64,000 nucleotides of DNA from Bacteroidota bacterium (lineage in GTDB: Bacteria > Bacteroidota > Bacteroidia > Bacteroidales > Prolixibacteraceae). The notes under the pieces are model-generated. The model had not been told where the DNA came from, made no database searches, and saw nothing but the letters and a program-made list of their open reading frames with translations. How positions within the stretch are numbered: the first letter of the stretch is position 1; every line of letters begins with the position of its first letter. A program made the translations under genes and the position numbers. Location of the stretch: contig JAEYXH010000006.1 of the NCBI GenBank assembly GCA_023428545.1, forward strand, positions 1 to 64,000, in the 5' to 3' direction. Positions 7,820 to 17,517 of the stretch are shown piece by piece.

Positions 7820-9136
7820 ATGAAAATAGTCCAGATTATCCCCGGATCGGGAGGTTCATTTTATTGCGGTAACTGTTTGCGCGACAGTAAATTCGTGGAA
7901 GCTTTACGGAACGAGGGGCACGATGTGGTAAAGGTCCCCATGTACCTGCCGCTCTTTTCCGACGAACACGATTTAGGTGATACCCCCGTTTTTTACGGTG
8001 CGGTAAGCATCTATTTGAAGCAACTCTATCCCATATTTGCGAAAGCCCCCAAATGGTTCGACAAATTGTTGAACACCAAGCCCATGTTGAAGCTGGCCGC
8101 TTCGATGGCCGGATCGACCAATGCCAAGGGACTCGAAGAGATGACCGTTTCCATGCTCCTGGGTGAGGAGGGGAAACAGAAAGAGGAACTGGAGAGGATG
8201 GTTGACTGGATTTGCGAGAACCTTCAGCCTGATGTCATACACATATCTAATGCCTTGTTGCTGGGATTGGCCCGGCGTATCCGCGAAAAGGCGGGTGTGC
8301 CCGTGATCTGTTCCCTGCAGGATGAGGATGTTTGGGTCGATGCCATGAAACCCGGTTTCCAGGACCAGGTTTGGAGACTGATGCAGGAGAAGGCAAAGGA
8401 TGTGGATGCGTTTATCGCGGTGAGCCATTATTTCGGAGAGGTAATGACCCATAGGCTGTCACTTCCTCCCGAAAAGGTTTTCCCGGTATACCTGGGGGTC
8501 GATCCCTCAGAATATGAATATATACCGCCGCTTGACAAGGCCCGGAATGTCGGGTACATTTCAAGGCTGTGCCACGAGAACGGGTTTGACATAGTGGTGG
8601 ATGCCTTTATCCTTTTGAAGCAGAAACCAGGTTTTGAGGATGTAAAGCTGGTGGCTACTGGCGGGTCGACGGGCGTCGACGTGAAATATATCAAAATGCT
8701 TAAAAGAAGGATAGAACAGGCCGTAATATCCAAAGATGTGGTATTTCATGAAGAGTTTGAAGGGGCAGGACGCCATGCCTTCCTGCGCAAAGTGGTGATC
8801 GGGACTGTTCCTGTGCGCAACGGCGAAGCATTTGGCATGTACCTGCCCGAACTGATGGCATCGGGCATTCCCATCGTACAACCTGCCCTTGGGGCTTTCC
8901 CCGAGATCGTGCAGGTATCAGGTGGCGGAAAAACATATTCACCCAACGATCCGGCCACCCTTGCCGAAACCTGGGCCGGACTTTTATCTGACAGGGAAGA
9001 GTTGCAAAAGCTCGGACAGCAGGCCAGAAGAGGGGTGGAACAATATTTCAACATCCACGACCATGCCAATGAGATGATCGGGGTATACCAGAAAATGATC
9101 GAAAAGAAAACACAATATGCTGCTCAAACTGAATAA
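7820..9136 (+). CDS. GT4-family glycosyltransferase
   Basis: The start at ATG 7820 (MKIVQIIPGSGGSFYCGNC) gives 438 residues and lies 13 bases after the propeller gene; an earlier in-frame ATG inside that gene is less plausible. The protein has the two-Rossmann GT-B layout. The N-terminal glycine-rich loop PGSGGSFYCGNCLRD is distinctive, and the C-terminal EX7E-type nucleotide-sugar site is EAFGMYLPELMASG. There is no membrane segment. It transfers a sugar from a nucleotide-sugar donor, but the acceptor is unknown. The last 20 bases overlap the start of the ABC ATPase gene, which argues for translational coupling. I infer that the glycosyltransferase and transporter act on the same envelope product. 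Confidence 0.88.
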   Translation: MKIVQIIPGSGGSFYCGNCLRDSKFVEALRNEGHDVVKVPMYLPLFSDEHDLGDTPVFYGAVSIYLKQLYPIFAKAPKWFDKLLNTKPMLKLAASMAGSTNAKGLEEMTVSMLLGEEGKQKEELERMVDWICENLQPDVIHISNALLLGLARRIREKAGVPVICSLQDEDVWVDAMKPGFQDQVWRLMQEKAKDVDAFIAVSHYFGEVMTHRLSLPPEKVFPVYLGVDPSEYEYIPPLDKARNVGYISRLCHENGFDIVVDAFILLKQKPGFEDVKLVATGGSTGVDVKYIKMLKRRIEQAVISKDVVFHEEFEGAGRHAFLRKVVIGTVPVRNGEAFGMYLPELMASGIPIVQPALGAFPEIVQVSGGGKTYSPNDPATLAETWAGLLSDREELQKLGQQARRGVEQYFNIHDHANEMIGVYQKMIEKKTQYAAQTE

Positions 9137-9809
9137 TGTCAGCAAGGGATATGGTATTCGGGGTACCCATGCCTTTCGTCCCGTGCTTGAAAATCTTAGC
9201 TGGCAGGCTGAGGCGGGCTCAAGGATCTGTATAGCCGGCCCTTCGGGTTCAGGCAAAACCACCTTGCTCAACCTGGTCGGGGCTCTCGACCTTCCTGATT
9301 CGGGAGAGATCTTCTTTGGGGATCGCGATATCAGTAAATACAACGCCGATGAACTTGCCCATTTCAGGAACCAGTCGTTGGGATTCGTGTTCCAGCAACA
9401 TTTGTTGCTGCCCCAGCTGACCCTCATGGAAAATGTGTTGCTTCCCCTTCTGCCCGCAAGGAATTCGGCCAGCAAGGAGAAAAGGGCATGGGCAGAACAC
9501 CTGCTGAAAAAGACGGGCATTTGGGAGCAGCGCGACCAGAAACCTTCGCAGATGTCGGGGGGTGAATGCCAGCGTACCGCCGTGGTGCGGGCCATGATCA
9601 ACAAACCTGTATTGATCCTTGCCGACGAACCCACAGGTGCCCTCGATGAGGCGAATGCCACCATTCTGGCCGACCTGCTCATTAACCTGAGCCTCGATGA
9701 GGGAATCACCCTGATTACCGTCACCCATTCGGCCGAGCTGGCAGCAAAAATGGATACCGTATTCCATCTGAAAAATGGCAGGCTCGAATCCCAACCCCTG
9801 ACAAAATGA
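9117..9809 (+). CDS. LolD/MacB-type ABC transporter ATP-binding protein
   Basis: A 230-residue single ABC ATPase. It has Walker A GPSGSGKTTL, Q-loop FVFQQHLLLPQL, signature MSGGECQR, Walker B VLILADEPTGALD and switch histidine VTHS. The sequence fits the LolD/FtsE/MacB mechanotransmission family, which drives extraction or movement of lipids, lipoproteins or peptides across the periplasm. Its start overlaps the glycosyltransferase end by 20 bases and its stop overlaps the permease start by 4 bases, so the three genes are almost certainly co-translated. Its substrate cannot be told from sequence. Confidence 0.93.
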   Translation: MLLKLNNVSKGYGIRGTHAFRPVLENLSWQAEAGSRICIAGPSGSGKTTLLNLVGALDLPDSGEIFFGDRDISKYNADELAHFRNQSLGFVFQQHLLLPQLTLMENVLLPLLPARNSASKEKRAWAEHLLKKTGIWEQRDQKPSQMSGGECQRTAVVRAMINKPVLILADEPTGALDEANATILADLLINLSLDEGITLITVTHSAELAAKMDTVFHLKNGRLESQPLTK

Positions 9810-12800
9810 ATCATTTTTTACACTTTGTGCGCAAGACTTTTCTCCATTATATCAGGGGAAACATGGTTGTGGCACTTGGGGTGGCCATCAGCACTGCCGT
9901 CCTGACCGGTGGTTTGATTATAGGTGATTCAGTCACATACAGTCTCGAGAAGATTACCTTTTACCGGCTGGGAAACATCACCCATACCGTAACCGTCAAT
10001 GACCGTTATTTCAGGTCGGGGCTGGCATCAGAACTCGGGCAGGAATCGGGGTATCGCATTGCGCCTGTGCTGACGCTCGACGGAATGGCCGTTGCCAGCG
10101 GGGGGGCCAGCCGGGTGAACAACGTAACGGTAACCGGCATTGACGATACTTTCGCTGACGTGTCAGGTTCGGCAATGCTTACCAGCCTGGGCGACCAGGA
10201 TGTGGTGATAAGCGAAAACCTGGCAGCCCGTCTGCAGATCAATGTTGGCGATAACTTTATGCTCAGGGTGGAGAAAGCCAGCCTGATCCCCCGAAACGCC
10301 CCTTTCGTTTCGGACACGGAAACCTCGGTATCCATCAGGGTGAATGTACGTCATGTTGCAGGGAAAGAGGATCTGGGGTTATTTAACCTTAAAAATTCAC
10401 AATCATCCCCATTTAATGTTTTTATTTCCATTGAACGGCTGAACCGGATGATGGAGTTTGAAGGAAAAGCCAACCGGTTGCTAATAAGCTCCGAAGAGGC
10501 CGGGGTTGCAGAAATACAAATTGCGCTTGAACGGGTATTGAAGCCTGCCGATGGTGGACTTGCCTTACGGGACATACCCCTCACCGGGGAAAAGGAAATC
10601 TCGACTGAAAGGGTTTTTCTCGAACAATCGCTGGTGGATGTATACGACGATGTGCCCGGGGCAAGAAGTATCCTGACCTATTTCGTGAACGCCCTGCAAC
10701 TGAATGGCAGGGAAACGCCCTATTCATTCGTTTCGGCAATCCCTGGTGAAGAAATCGGCCCCGATGAGATTGTGTTGAACCGCTGGTGTGCCAATGACCT
10801 GGATGCACAGGCAGGGGATACGATCAGGATGGTATATTTTGAAATCGGTCCTTTGCGTCAGCTAGAAGAAAAGGAGGTCAGTTTAAGGGTACGGGAGATC
10901 GTGGAGATGGAGGGCCCATGGGCTGACGGAGACCTGATGCCCAACCTTCCGGGATTGTCGGATGCCGGACATTGCCGCGAGTGGGAAGCAGGGATTCCGG
11001 TCGATTTGGAAAAGATCAGGCAAAAAGATGAAGACTACTGGACTGATTACAAAGGCCTGCCCAAGGCGTTTGTTTCCCCAACACTGGCAGCTGGGATCTG
11101 GGCAAACCGTTTTGGAAATTATACGGCGATCAGGATTCCCGGGGACCAGCTTTCAGATGAAAAGTTCATGCAGTTATTCAGAGACCAGGTCCAGCCTTCG
11201 GATATCGGGATGATGGTGCATGCCGCCCGTGAAAGCGGACTGGAAGCGGCCAGGGGAGGGGTCAGTTTCAGCCAGCTGTTCCTGGGGTTAAGTTTTTTCC
11301 TGTTGCTTGGGGCCATTCTGCTGAGCGTTTTGCTGTTCAGGCTAAACCTTGAGAATCGAAGTTCGCAGACCGGAACCCTTATGCAATTAGGCTTCACGAA
11401 CCGCCAGATTTTCAGTATGATCATTGCTGAGGCTTCATGGATTGGCCTGGCAGGGATCATCCCGGGAATCATATTGGCAGTCGGGTATACCAGCCTGGTT
11501 TTCCAATTCCTAAATACCCTGTGGTGGGATATTATACGGACCGATGTCCTATTCGTGCACCTTCGTCCGGTAACCCTTGTTTTGGGGGCGGTGGTTAGTT
11601 GGGCCATCCTTATGGCATCCATATACCTGCCTGTCAGGAAATACCTTCGGCAAAAAGTATCGGAGCTGCACCGCAAGGAGAAGTCGCCCGAAAGGAAATG
11701 GGTAATGCGCATAAAGATGTACGGGGCAATTTTGCTTCCAGCGATCGCCCTGCTTTTGCTGGTAACACAGTTTCTGGGCGGGGGGGCACAAAATCCGGCC
11801 ATCTTTTTCGTATCGGGCGGACTATTGTTGCCGGGATTGATGTTGATGGCTGACCGTTGGTTACAGAGAGAACCGGCAGATGAAGAGGATTTAACCATGG
11901 GTGGGCTCATCCTGCGCAACCTTCGCCGAAACAAGGCCCGCTCAATGGCCATCATCATGCTGTTCGCTCTGGGTACCTTTATCGTGGTATCGACCGGCGC
12001 CAACCGGCAGGACATGTTTGCCGGTGCAGAGAATCCCTCAGGAGGGACGGGCGGGTTTCACTTTTTTGCCGAGACCTCCGTGCCTGTATTGTTCGACCTG
12101 AATGATGCACAGCGACGGGCAACGGAAAGCCTTCCCGATTCATTTTCGGCAGTCCAGTTTCACCGCGTCGATGGGGATGATGCCAGCTGCCTGAACCTGA
12201 ACCTGATATCAAATCCGGCCGTTTTGGGGTTAGATCCTGAAATGCTTCGCGGAAGATTCCGGTTTGTGACCAAAACAACCGATCTGATCGAGGAGGATCC
12301 GTGGATGACCCTTGAATCAATCCTGGGCGAAGGAGTGATCCCCGCCATTGCCGACCAGACGGTCATACAGTGGGGTCTGGGCATGAAAGTGGGCGATACG
12401 CTGGTTTACCAGACTGAAAAAGGGGATAGCCTGAAATTGCGGTTGGTGGGAGGTTTGGCTCCTTCCATATTCCAGGGATTTATCATCATTGCCAACGACC
12501 AGTTTTTGCAGCACTATCCTTCGCATAGCGGGTCATCGGTATTTTTGGTTGAAGACCGATCTGACAATCACAAGCAATCAGCCGATGAACTGGCATTGCA
12601 CTTCCGTGATTTTGGATGGGAGATGCAATCGGCTCCCGTCCGGCTGGCAGAGTTCTATTCGGTGACCAATACCTACCTCTCGATTTTTCTTGCATTGGGG
12701 GCACTTGGATTGGCCTTGGGTACGATCGGCCTGGCAGTCATACTGGCCCGTTCGATCCTTGAACGCAGGCAAGAACTGGCGATCCTGCAGGCACTGGGAT

Positions 12801-13057
12801 TCAGGAGAGGCAAGATTGCCGGAATGATGGTCAGGGAGTATGGATTATTATTGCTGGCCGGCACCATCATCGGATTTGTGACAGCCCTGTTGGCAACGTT
12901 GCCTGCCCTTCTTTCCGAAAATGCCGAAGTTTCTTTTTCGACCATCGGTTGGGTAACTGCAGCGGTATTGCTCAACGGGTTCGTCTGGATCAGGCTGATT
13001 TCGTGGTACATGATTAAAAGGGACAATCAGGTTGACGCGTTAAGGGCAGACCAATAA
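9806..13057 (+). CDS. large FtsX-type ABC permease
   Basis: A 1083-residue permease partner of the preceding ATPase. A membrane segment near residues 20-42 is followed by a large periplasmic domain of about 430 residues. Three segments (about 485-620) then form the first FtsX module. Further segments near 655-690 and a second region with RNLRRNKARSMAIIMLFALGT follow, then a second periplasmic domain and three C-terminal segments (about 950-1070) forming a second FtsX module. This duplicated layout is longer than LolC/LolE or MacB (about 400-650 residues) and resembles fused permease pairs that can work with one ATPase dimer. No substrate can be assigned. Its link to the glycosyltransferase and secreted propeller suggests outer-membrane or surface-polymer traffic. 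Confidence 0.88.
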   Translation: MNHFLHFVRKTFLHYIRGNMVVALGVAISTAVLTGGLIIGDSVTYSLEKITFYRLGNITHTVTVNDRYFRSGLASELGQESGYRIAPVLTLDGMAVASGGASRVNNVTVTGIDDTFADVSGSAMLTSLGDQDVVISENLAARLQINVGDNFMLRVEKASLIPRNAPFVSDTETSVSIRVNVRHVAGKEDLGLFNLKNSQSSPFNVFISIERLNRMMEFEGKANRLLISSEEAGVAEIQIALERVLKPADGGLALRDIPLTGEKEISTERVFLEQSLVDVYDDVPGARSILTYFVNALQLNGRETPYSFVSAIPGEEIGPDEIVLNRWCANDLDAQAGDTIRMVYFEIGPLRQLEEKEVSLRVREIVEMEGPWADGDLMPNLPGLSDAGHCREWEAGIPVDLEKIRQKDEDYWTDYKGLPKAFVSPTLAAGIWANRFGNYTAIRIPGDQLSDEKFMQLFRDQVQPSDIGMMVHAARESGLEAARGGVSFSQLFLGLSFFLLLGAILLSVLLFRLNLENRSSQTGTLMQLGFTNRQIFSMIIAEASWIGLAGIIPGIILAVGYTSLVFQFLNTLWWDIIRTDVLFVHLRPVTLVLGAVVSWAILMASIYLPVRKYLRQKVSELHRKEKSPERKWVMRIKMYGAILLPAIALLLLVTQFLGGGAQNPAIFFVSGGLLLPGLMLMADRWLQREPADEEDLTMGGLILRNLRRNKARSMAIIMLFALGTFIVVSTGANRQDMFAGAENPSGGTGGFHFFAETSVPVLFDLNDAQRRATESLPDSFSAVQFHRVDGDDASCLNLNLISNPAVLGLDPEMLRGRFRFVTKTTDLIEEDPWMTLESILGEGVIPAIADQTVIQWGLGMKVGDTLVYQTEKGDSLKLRLVGGLAPSIFQGFIIIANDQFLQHYPSHSGSSVFLVEDRSDNHKQSADELALHFRDFGWEMQSAPVRLAEFYSVTNTYLSIFLALGALGLALGTIGLAVILARSILERRQELAILQALGFRRGKIAGMMVREYGLLLLAGTIIGFVTALLATLPALLSENAEVSFSTIGWVTAAVLLNGFVWIRLISWYMIKRDNQVDALRADQ

Positions 13058-13227
13058 AGTGGAACAGGCAAACAAAGAGAATTGCCGCTTAACCCCATTT
13101 GATACCGTTATTTTTAATGAAGAAATGATGGTCCGGTGGGTTATTCCTGAATTTTTAGATTCACTATAAATAACGCCAAACTGGCCAAAAAAGGGATTTT
13201 GACATAAAAATTCATACCGGATTTATG

Positions 13228-13235
13228 TAGATTTG
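13228..13235 (+). promoter_or_regulatory. candidate -7 promoter element for the rseC-rnf operon
   Basis: TAGATTTG matches the Bacteroidota TAnnTTTG element 20 bases before the ATG of rseC, within a 197-base gap after the permease gene. No matching TTTG lies at the usual 19-base distance (the nearest TTTTG is 26 bases upstream), so this is a half-match. Confidence 0.45.
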
Positions 13236-13254
13236 CCACTTTGCTGGTATAGAA

Positions 13255-13665
13255 ATGGATTTGTTGAGGCACACCGGTATAGTAAAAGAAGTTACATCCA
13301 CCTCACTGATTGTCTCCATCGTCAATCAGTCGGCCTGTTCTACCTGTCACGCCAAAGGAGCCTGCTCGGTTTCCGACATACAGGAGAAGGAGATAGAGGT
13401 AACCACTTGGAAACGGACCTATCAGCCAGGAGCGATGGTTACCGTCCTTTTTCGCGAATCATCAGGTATGAGGGCCCTTCTTTTGGGCTACATGCTTCCT
13501 TTTGTGCTCCTGATCCTTACACTTGTCATCACTTTTACGGTAACCGGAAACGAGATATTGTCGGGCCTGCTTGCCCTGCTTGTACTGTTACCCTATTACC
13601 TGACGCTATACCTTTTGAAGGACAAAATCAAGCAAAGCTTTACGTTTGAACTCGAAGAAACCTGA
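13255..13665 (+). CDS. rseC: RseC/MucC-like SoxR-reducing-system protein
   Basis: A 136-residue protein. Its N-terminal domain has four cysteines in the pattern CSTCHAKGAC, and two membrane segments (about 78-98 and 102-122) follow. RseC in gamma-proteobacteria sits with Rnf/Rsx proteins that keep SoxR reduced. In Bacteroidota an RseC-family gene commonly heads the rnf operon, as here, five bases before rnfB. Its likely role is assembly, regulation or electron exchange of the Rnf complex at the inner membrane. A SoxR target is not implied here because no SoxR gene is visible. Confidence 0.9.
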   Translation: MDLLRHTGIVKEVTSTSLIVSIVNQSACSTCHAKGACSVSDIQEKEIEVTTWKRTYQPGAMVTVLFRESSGMRALLLGYMLPFVLLILTLVITFTVTGNEILSGLLALLVLLPYYLTLYLLKDKIKQSFTFELEET

Positions 13666-13670
13666 TTGAT

Positions 13671-14537
13671 ATGAATATGACCATTATTTACACTGTAATT
13701 ACCCTGGGGGCAATCGGGTCATCAGCAGCGGTGATCCTGTATTTTGTGGCCCAGAAGTTTAAGGTGTATGAGGATCCGCGCATTGATGATGTGGAAGGTT
13801 CCCTGCCGGGAGCCAATTGTGGAGGATGCGGATATGCCGGCTGCCGTGCGTTTGCCGAAGCCTGCGTGAAGGAAGGTGACCTGAGCGATCTTTACTGCCC
13901 GGTAGGTGGAAATGACTGCATGGCCGGGGTTGCCAAAATATTGGGGCTCGAAGCCGTGAAAAAGGATCCGCGGGTTGCCGTGCTCAGATGCAACGGGACC
14001 TGTGAATTCCGTCCAAAGGTCAATACGTATGATGGGGCAGCCACCTGTGCCATCATACATGCCACCTATAGCGGAGATACCAATTGCCAGTATGGCTGCC
14101 TGGGATGTGGCGACTGCTGCGCGGTATGTGAGTTTGACGCACTTCACATGGACCCTGTCACCGGACTTCCGGTTGTGGATGAGGACAAGTGTACCGCCTG
14201 CGGTGCCTGCGTCAGGGAATGTCCCAAAAACCTGTTTGAGTTGCGAAAGAAGCTTCCCAAACACCGTAAAATATATGTGGCCTGCCGTAATGAAGACAAG
14301 GGGCCAGTCAACAAGAAAGCCTGTGAAGTAGCCTGTATCGGCTGCAGTAAATGTTTCAAGGTGTGTGAATACGATGCCATCACCATGGGCAATAACCTGG
14401 CTTTTATCGATTCCGACAAGTGTAAATTCTGCCGCAAATGTGTGCCGGTGTGTCCGACCAATGCCATAATTGAGACCGGGTTTCCACCCCGGCGCGTAAA
14501 GGAAGAACCAGCCGAATCAACTCAAGTAACCTCATAA
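13671..14537 (+). CDS. rnfB: RnfB, ferredoxin-accepting subunit of Rnf
   Basis: A 288-residue protein with one N-terminal membrane segment (about 5-26). A Cys-rich domain follows (CGGCGYAGCRAFAEAC, 4Fe-4S), then several ferredoxin motifs (CLGCGDCCAVCEF, CTACGACVRECP, CIGCSKCFKVCE, CKFCRKCVPVCP). RnfB is the entry point for electrons from reduced ferredoxin. The complex passes them to NAD+ while pumping Na+ or H+. It is the first of six contiguous rnf genes in the order B-C-D-G-E-A, usual for Bacteroidota. Confidence 0.97.
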   Translation: MNMTIIYTVITLGAIGSSAAVILYFVAQKFKVYEDPRIDDVEGSLPGANCGGCGYAGCRAFAEACVKEGDLSDLYCPVGGNDCMAGVAKILGLEAVKKDPRVAVLRCNGTCEFRPKVNTYDGAATCAIIHATYSGDTNCQYGCLGCGDCCAVCEFDALHMDPVTGLPVVDEDKCTACGACVRECPKNLFELRKKLPKHRKIYVACRNEDKGPVNKKACEVACIGCSKCFKVCEYDAITMGNNLAFIDSDKCKFCRKCVPVCPTNAIIETGFPPRRVKEEPAESTQVTS

Positions 14538-14548
14538 AACCGATCAAC

Positions 14549-15880
14549 GTGTTAAAAACTTTCAAGCTGGGAGGGATCCATCCTCCCGAAAATAAGTTTT
14601 CTGCCGGGCAGGCCATCCGTAATGCCGAATTGCCGAAGGTAGTTTCGATACCTGTGGCACAACATATCGGTACCCCTTCGATACCTGTGGTTGCGAAGGG
14701 TGATAAAGTCATGGTGGGACAGCTGATTGCCAAAAGCGGGGGCTTTGTTTCCGCCAATATCCATTCCCCGGTATCGGGAACCGTGGCCAAGCTGGATAAA
14801 ATCCCCGATTCAATGGGGTACCCCAAACAGGCGATCATCATCAATGTGGAGGGTGATGAATGGCTCGAAACCATCGACCGGTCGGAAACGCTGGTCAGGG
14901 AGTGCGACCTGGATGGAGCTGCCATTGTACAGAAAATCAACGAATGCGGGATTGTCGGCTTGGGTGGAGCCACTTTTCCGACGCATGTAAAACTTGTCCC
15001 GCCAAAGGGAATGAAGGCAGAATACCTCCTGATCAACGGGGTTGAATGTGAACCCTATCTCACCTCAGACCATCGTCTCATGCTCGAAAAAAGTGATGAG
15101 ATACTGGTGGGCACAAGCCTGTTGATGAAAGCGCTGAATGTGGACAAGGCAATGATCGGGATCGAAAACAACAAACCCGATGCCATCAGCCTGTTGAAAG
15201 AAATATCATCACAATACAAAGGAATCCAGGTAGTGCCGCTCAAGGTTAAATATCCGCAAGGAGGCGAAAAACAACTCATAAAAGCCGCGACCGGACGCGA
15301 GGTTCCTTCAGGGGCACTGCCCATCGCAGTGGGATGCGTTGTCAGCAATGTCGGAAGTGCATTTGCCGTTTACGAGGCAGTGCAGAAAAACAAGCCGCTG
15401 TTTGAAAGGGTGGTGACCATCACGGGAAAATCTGTCCCGAACCCTGCCAACCTAAAGGTCCGGATCGGCACCTCCGTGAGTGAGCTGATCGCTGCAATCG
15501 GCGGTCTTCCCGAGGATACCGGAAAGGTGATCAGTGGGGGGCCCATGATGGGCAAGGCCCTTGCTAACGTGGATGTGCCGGTCACCAAGGGCACTTCAGG
15601 AATACTCATGATACCGGGCAAGGAAGCACGACGCGATGAAATCAAGCCTTGTATCCGTTGTTCACGCTGCGTAACTGCGTGTCCTATGGGACTCGAACCC
15701 TATCTGCTGATGACCGTTGCGGAAAAGAATCTTCTGGAGCGCGCCGAAGCTGAACGGATCATGGATTGCATCGAATGTGGCAGCTGTAGCTATACCTGTC
15801 CCTCGAGCCGGCCGCTCCTTGACTATATCCGGTTTGGAAAAGGCAGGGTAGGAGCCCTGATCCGAGCAAGAAAAAATTAG
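14549..15880 (+). CDS. rnfC: RnfC, NADH-binding subunit of Rnf
   Basis: A 443-residue peripheral subunit starting at GTG 14549 (MLKTFKLGGIHPPENK), which matches the usual RnfC N-terminus. It has an N-terminal barrel-sandwich region, a NuoF-like FMN/NADH-binding domain (VGLGGATFPTHVK), an SLBB region and two C-terminal 4Fe-4S motifs (CIRCSRCVTACP, CIECGSCSYTCP). It donates electrons to NAD+ from the membrane complex, or accepts them in reverse. It lies 11 bases after rnfB. Confidence 0.97.
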   Translation: MLKTFKLGGIHPPENKFSAGQAIRNAELPKVVSIPVAQHIGTPSIPVVAKGDKVMVGQLIAKSGGFVSANIHSPVSGTVAKLDKIPDSMGYPKQAIIINVEGDEWLETIDRSETLVRECDLDGAAIVQKINECGIVGLGGATFPTHVKLVPPKGMKAEYLLINGVECEPYLTSDHRLMLEKSDEILVGTSLLMKALNVDKAMIGIENNKPDAISLLKEISSQYKGIQVVPLKVKYPQGGEKQLIKAATGREVPSGALPIAVGCVVSNVGSAFAVYEAVQKNKPLFERVVTITGKSVPNPANLKVRIGTSVSELIAAIGGLPEDTGKVISGGPMMGKALANVDVPVTKGTSGILMIPGKEARRDEIKPCIRCSRCVTACPMGLEPYLLMTVAEKNLLERAEAERIMDCIECGSCSYTCPSSRPLLDYIRFGKGRVGALIRARKN

Positions 15881-15907
15881 ATCAACTGAATCTTATCTGA
15901 CCAAATA

Positions 15908-16891
15908 ATGAGCAATTTATTAACTGTTTCTCCGTCACCGCATGTGCACACCGACGATTCGGTGCAGAAGATCATGTATCGCGTCGTCGTGGCCATGATT
16001 CCTGCCCTGGTCTGGTCGGTAATCGTTTTTGGTGTCGACGCATTGCGGGTGACCTTGATTGCCGTGGCGGCAAGCGTGGGTTTCGAATACCTGGTGCAAC
16101 GATATGTCATGAAGGTTAAGCCATCGGTAACCGATGGGTCGGCTCTGATAACGGGCATGCTGCTGGCTTTTAACGTGCCGGCCAACCTTCCCTGGTGGAT
16201 CATCATCATTGGTGCTTTCGTATCAATAGGCATTGGAAAATTGTCGTTTGGAGGCATCGGAACCAATATTTTCAATCCGGCCCTGGTGGGACGTGTTTTC
16301 CTGTTGATCTCTTTTCCAGTGCAGATGACGAGCTATCCGACTCCTGCAGGAAGTGGAGTGGATGCTGTTACGGCTCCAACCCCGCTGGGACTTTTAAAGG
16401 AAGGATTGATGAATGGCCAGCCAATCAGCGAGATTGCAGGTAACCTGCCGGCAGCAACAGACCTGTTGATGGGAACAACCGGTGGCTCCCTTGGTGAAAT
16501 TTCTGCGCTGATGCTGATCATCGGCGGTATTTATATGCTACTGCGAAAAGTGATTACCTGGCATACGCCGGTTGCAGTATTGGGTTCGATGTTTGTGGTC
16601 GCAGCCATTTTCTGGATGATCGATCCTGAAGCATACATCGGGCCTGCCTACCATTTGCTGACAGGAGGCGCCATGCTGGGTGCCATCTTCATGGCTACCG
16701 ACATGGTTTCGTCGCCGATGACAGGCAAAGGACAGCTGATCTATGGCGTGGGGATCGGGGTGATAACCATGAGCATACGCCTTTTTGGGGCTTATCCCGA
16801 AGGGATATCATTTGCCATACTGATCATGAACGCTTTTACGCCATTGATCAACAATTCAGTAAAACCTAAACGATTCGGAGGGAAAAAATAA
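15908..16891 (+). CDS. rnfD: RnfD membrane subunit
   Basis: A 327-residue integral membrane subunit with about ten hydrophobic segments. The DAVTAPTPLG segment near residue 155 contains the threonine expected to carry covalent FMN. Residues GGIGTNIFNPALVGRVF match the NqrB/RnfD family. RnfD forms part of the ion-translocating core with RnfE, RnfA and RnfG. Its final base overlaps the rnfG start by one base (ATAATG junction). Confidence 0.97.
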   Translation: MSNLLTVSPSPHVHTDDSVQKIMYRVVVAMIPALVWSVIVFGVDALRVTLIAVAASVGFEYLVQRYVMKVKPSVTDGSALITGMLLAFNVPANLPWWIIIIGAFVSIGIGKLSFGGIGTNIFNPALVGRVFLLISFPVQMTSYPTPAGSGVDAVTAPTPLGLLKEGLMNGQPISEIAGNLPAATDLLMGTTGGSLGEISALMLIIGGIYMLLRKVITWHTPVAVLGSMFVVAAIFWMIDPEAYIGPAYHLLTGGAMLGAIFMATDMVSSPMTGKGQLIYGVGIGVITMSIRLFGAYPEGISFAILIMNAFTPLINNSVKPKRFGGKK

Positions 16892-17505
16892 TGGCAAAGC
16901 GTGAATCAACTTTCATCAATATGCTGCTGGCCCTTACCCTGGTGGCACTGATCGCGGCCGGAACCCTTGGTTTCGTTTATGTGCTGACCGAAGATGCCAT
17001 CGCAGAGGCAAGGATAAAGGCACAGAATGAGGCGATACAAAGTGTTATCCCTGGTTTTGACGAGATAAGGGAAACCATTGTGGTGAATCCTGATGAGGGT
17101 CCCGAAGATCTTGAAATATTCCCTGCCTATGCAGGGGGTAACCTGGTTGGCGTTGCCGTTAAGAGTTATACCATGAATGGATTCTCGGGGCACATTGGGG
17201 TAATGGTTGGCTTTGACCTTCAGGGTAACATCACCGGCTACCAGGTACTGGGACATAAAGAAACACCCGGACTTGGATCAAAGATGGGCATTTGGTTTAA
17301 CAATGCCGATAAGCCCGGACAGAACGTTATCGGACGTAACCCCGGAACCGCCAAACTTGAAGTTTCGAAAGATGGCGGAGAAGTCGATGCCATCACCGCA
17401 TCGACGATTACCTCGAGGGCATTTTTGGAAGCGCTGAACCGGGCACATGCCGGGTTTGCCGAAAAGATACTGCCTGAATTGAATCAATCTGTCACAACCC
17501 CATAA
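16891..17505 (+). CDS. rnfG: RnfG, FMN-binding subunit
   Basis: A 204-residue protein with one N-terminal membrane anchor (about 9-31) and an extracytoplasmic FMN-binding domain. The segment VDAITASTIT holds the threonine to which FMN is covalently attached, and GHKETPGLGSKM is a conserved family motif. RnfG shuttles electrons on the outer face of the membrane within the Rnf complex. Confidence 0.97.
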   Translation: MAKRESTFINMLLALTLVALIAAGTLGFVYVLTEDAIAEARIKAQNEAIQSVIPGFDEIRETIVVNPDEGPEDLEIFPAYAGGNLVGVAVKSYTMNGFSGHIGVMVGFDLQGNITGYQVLGHKETPGLGSKMGIWFNNADKPGQNVIGRNPGTAKLEVSKDGGEVDAITASTITSRAFLEALNRAHAGFAEKILPELNQSVTTP

Positions 17506-17517
17506 AAACGGAAACCA

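Noticed and set aside
8984..9814. 276-codon minus-strand frame
   Set aside because: Antisense to the ABC ATPase gene with intact Walker motifs; low-complexity Ser/Arg-rich translation.
11119..12015. 298-codon minus-strand frame
   Set aside because: Antisense to the FtsX-type permease; its sequence has no recognisable family features.
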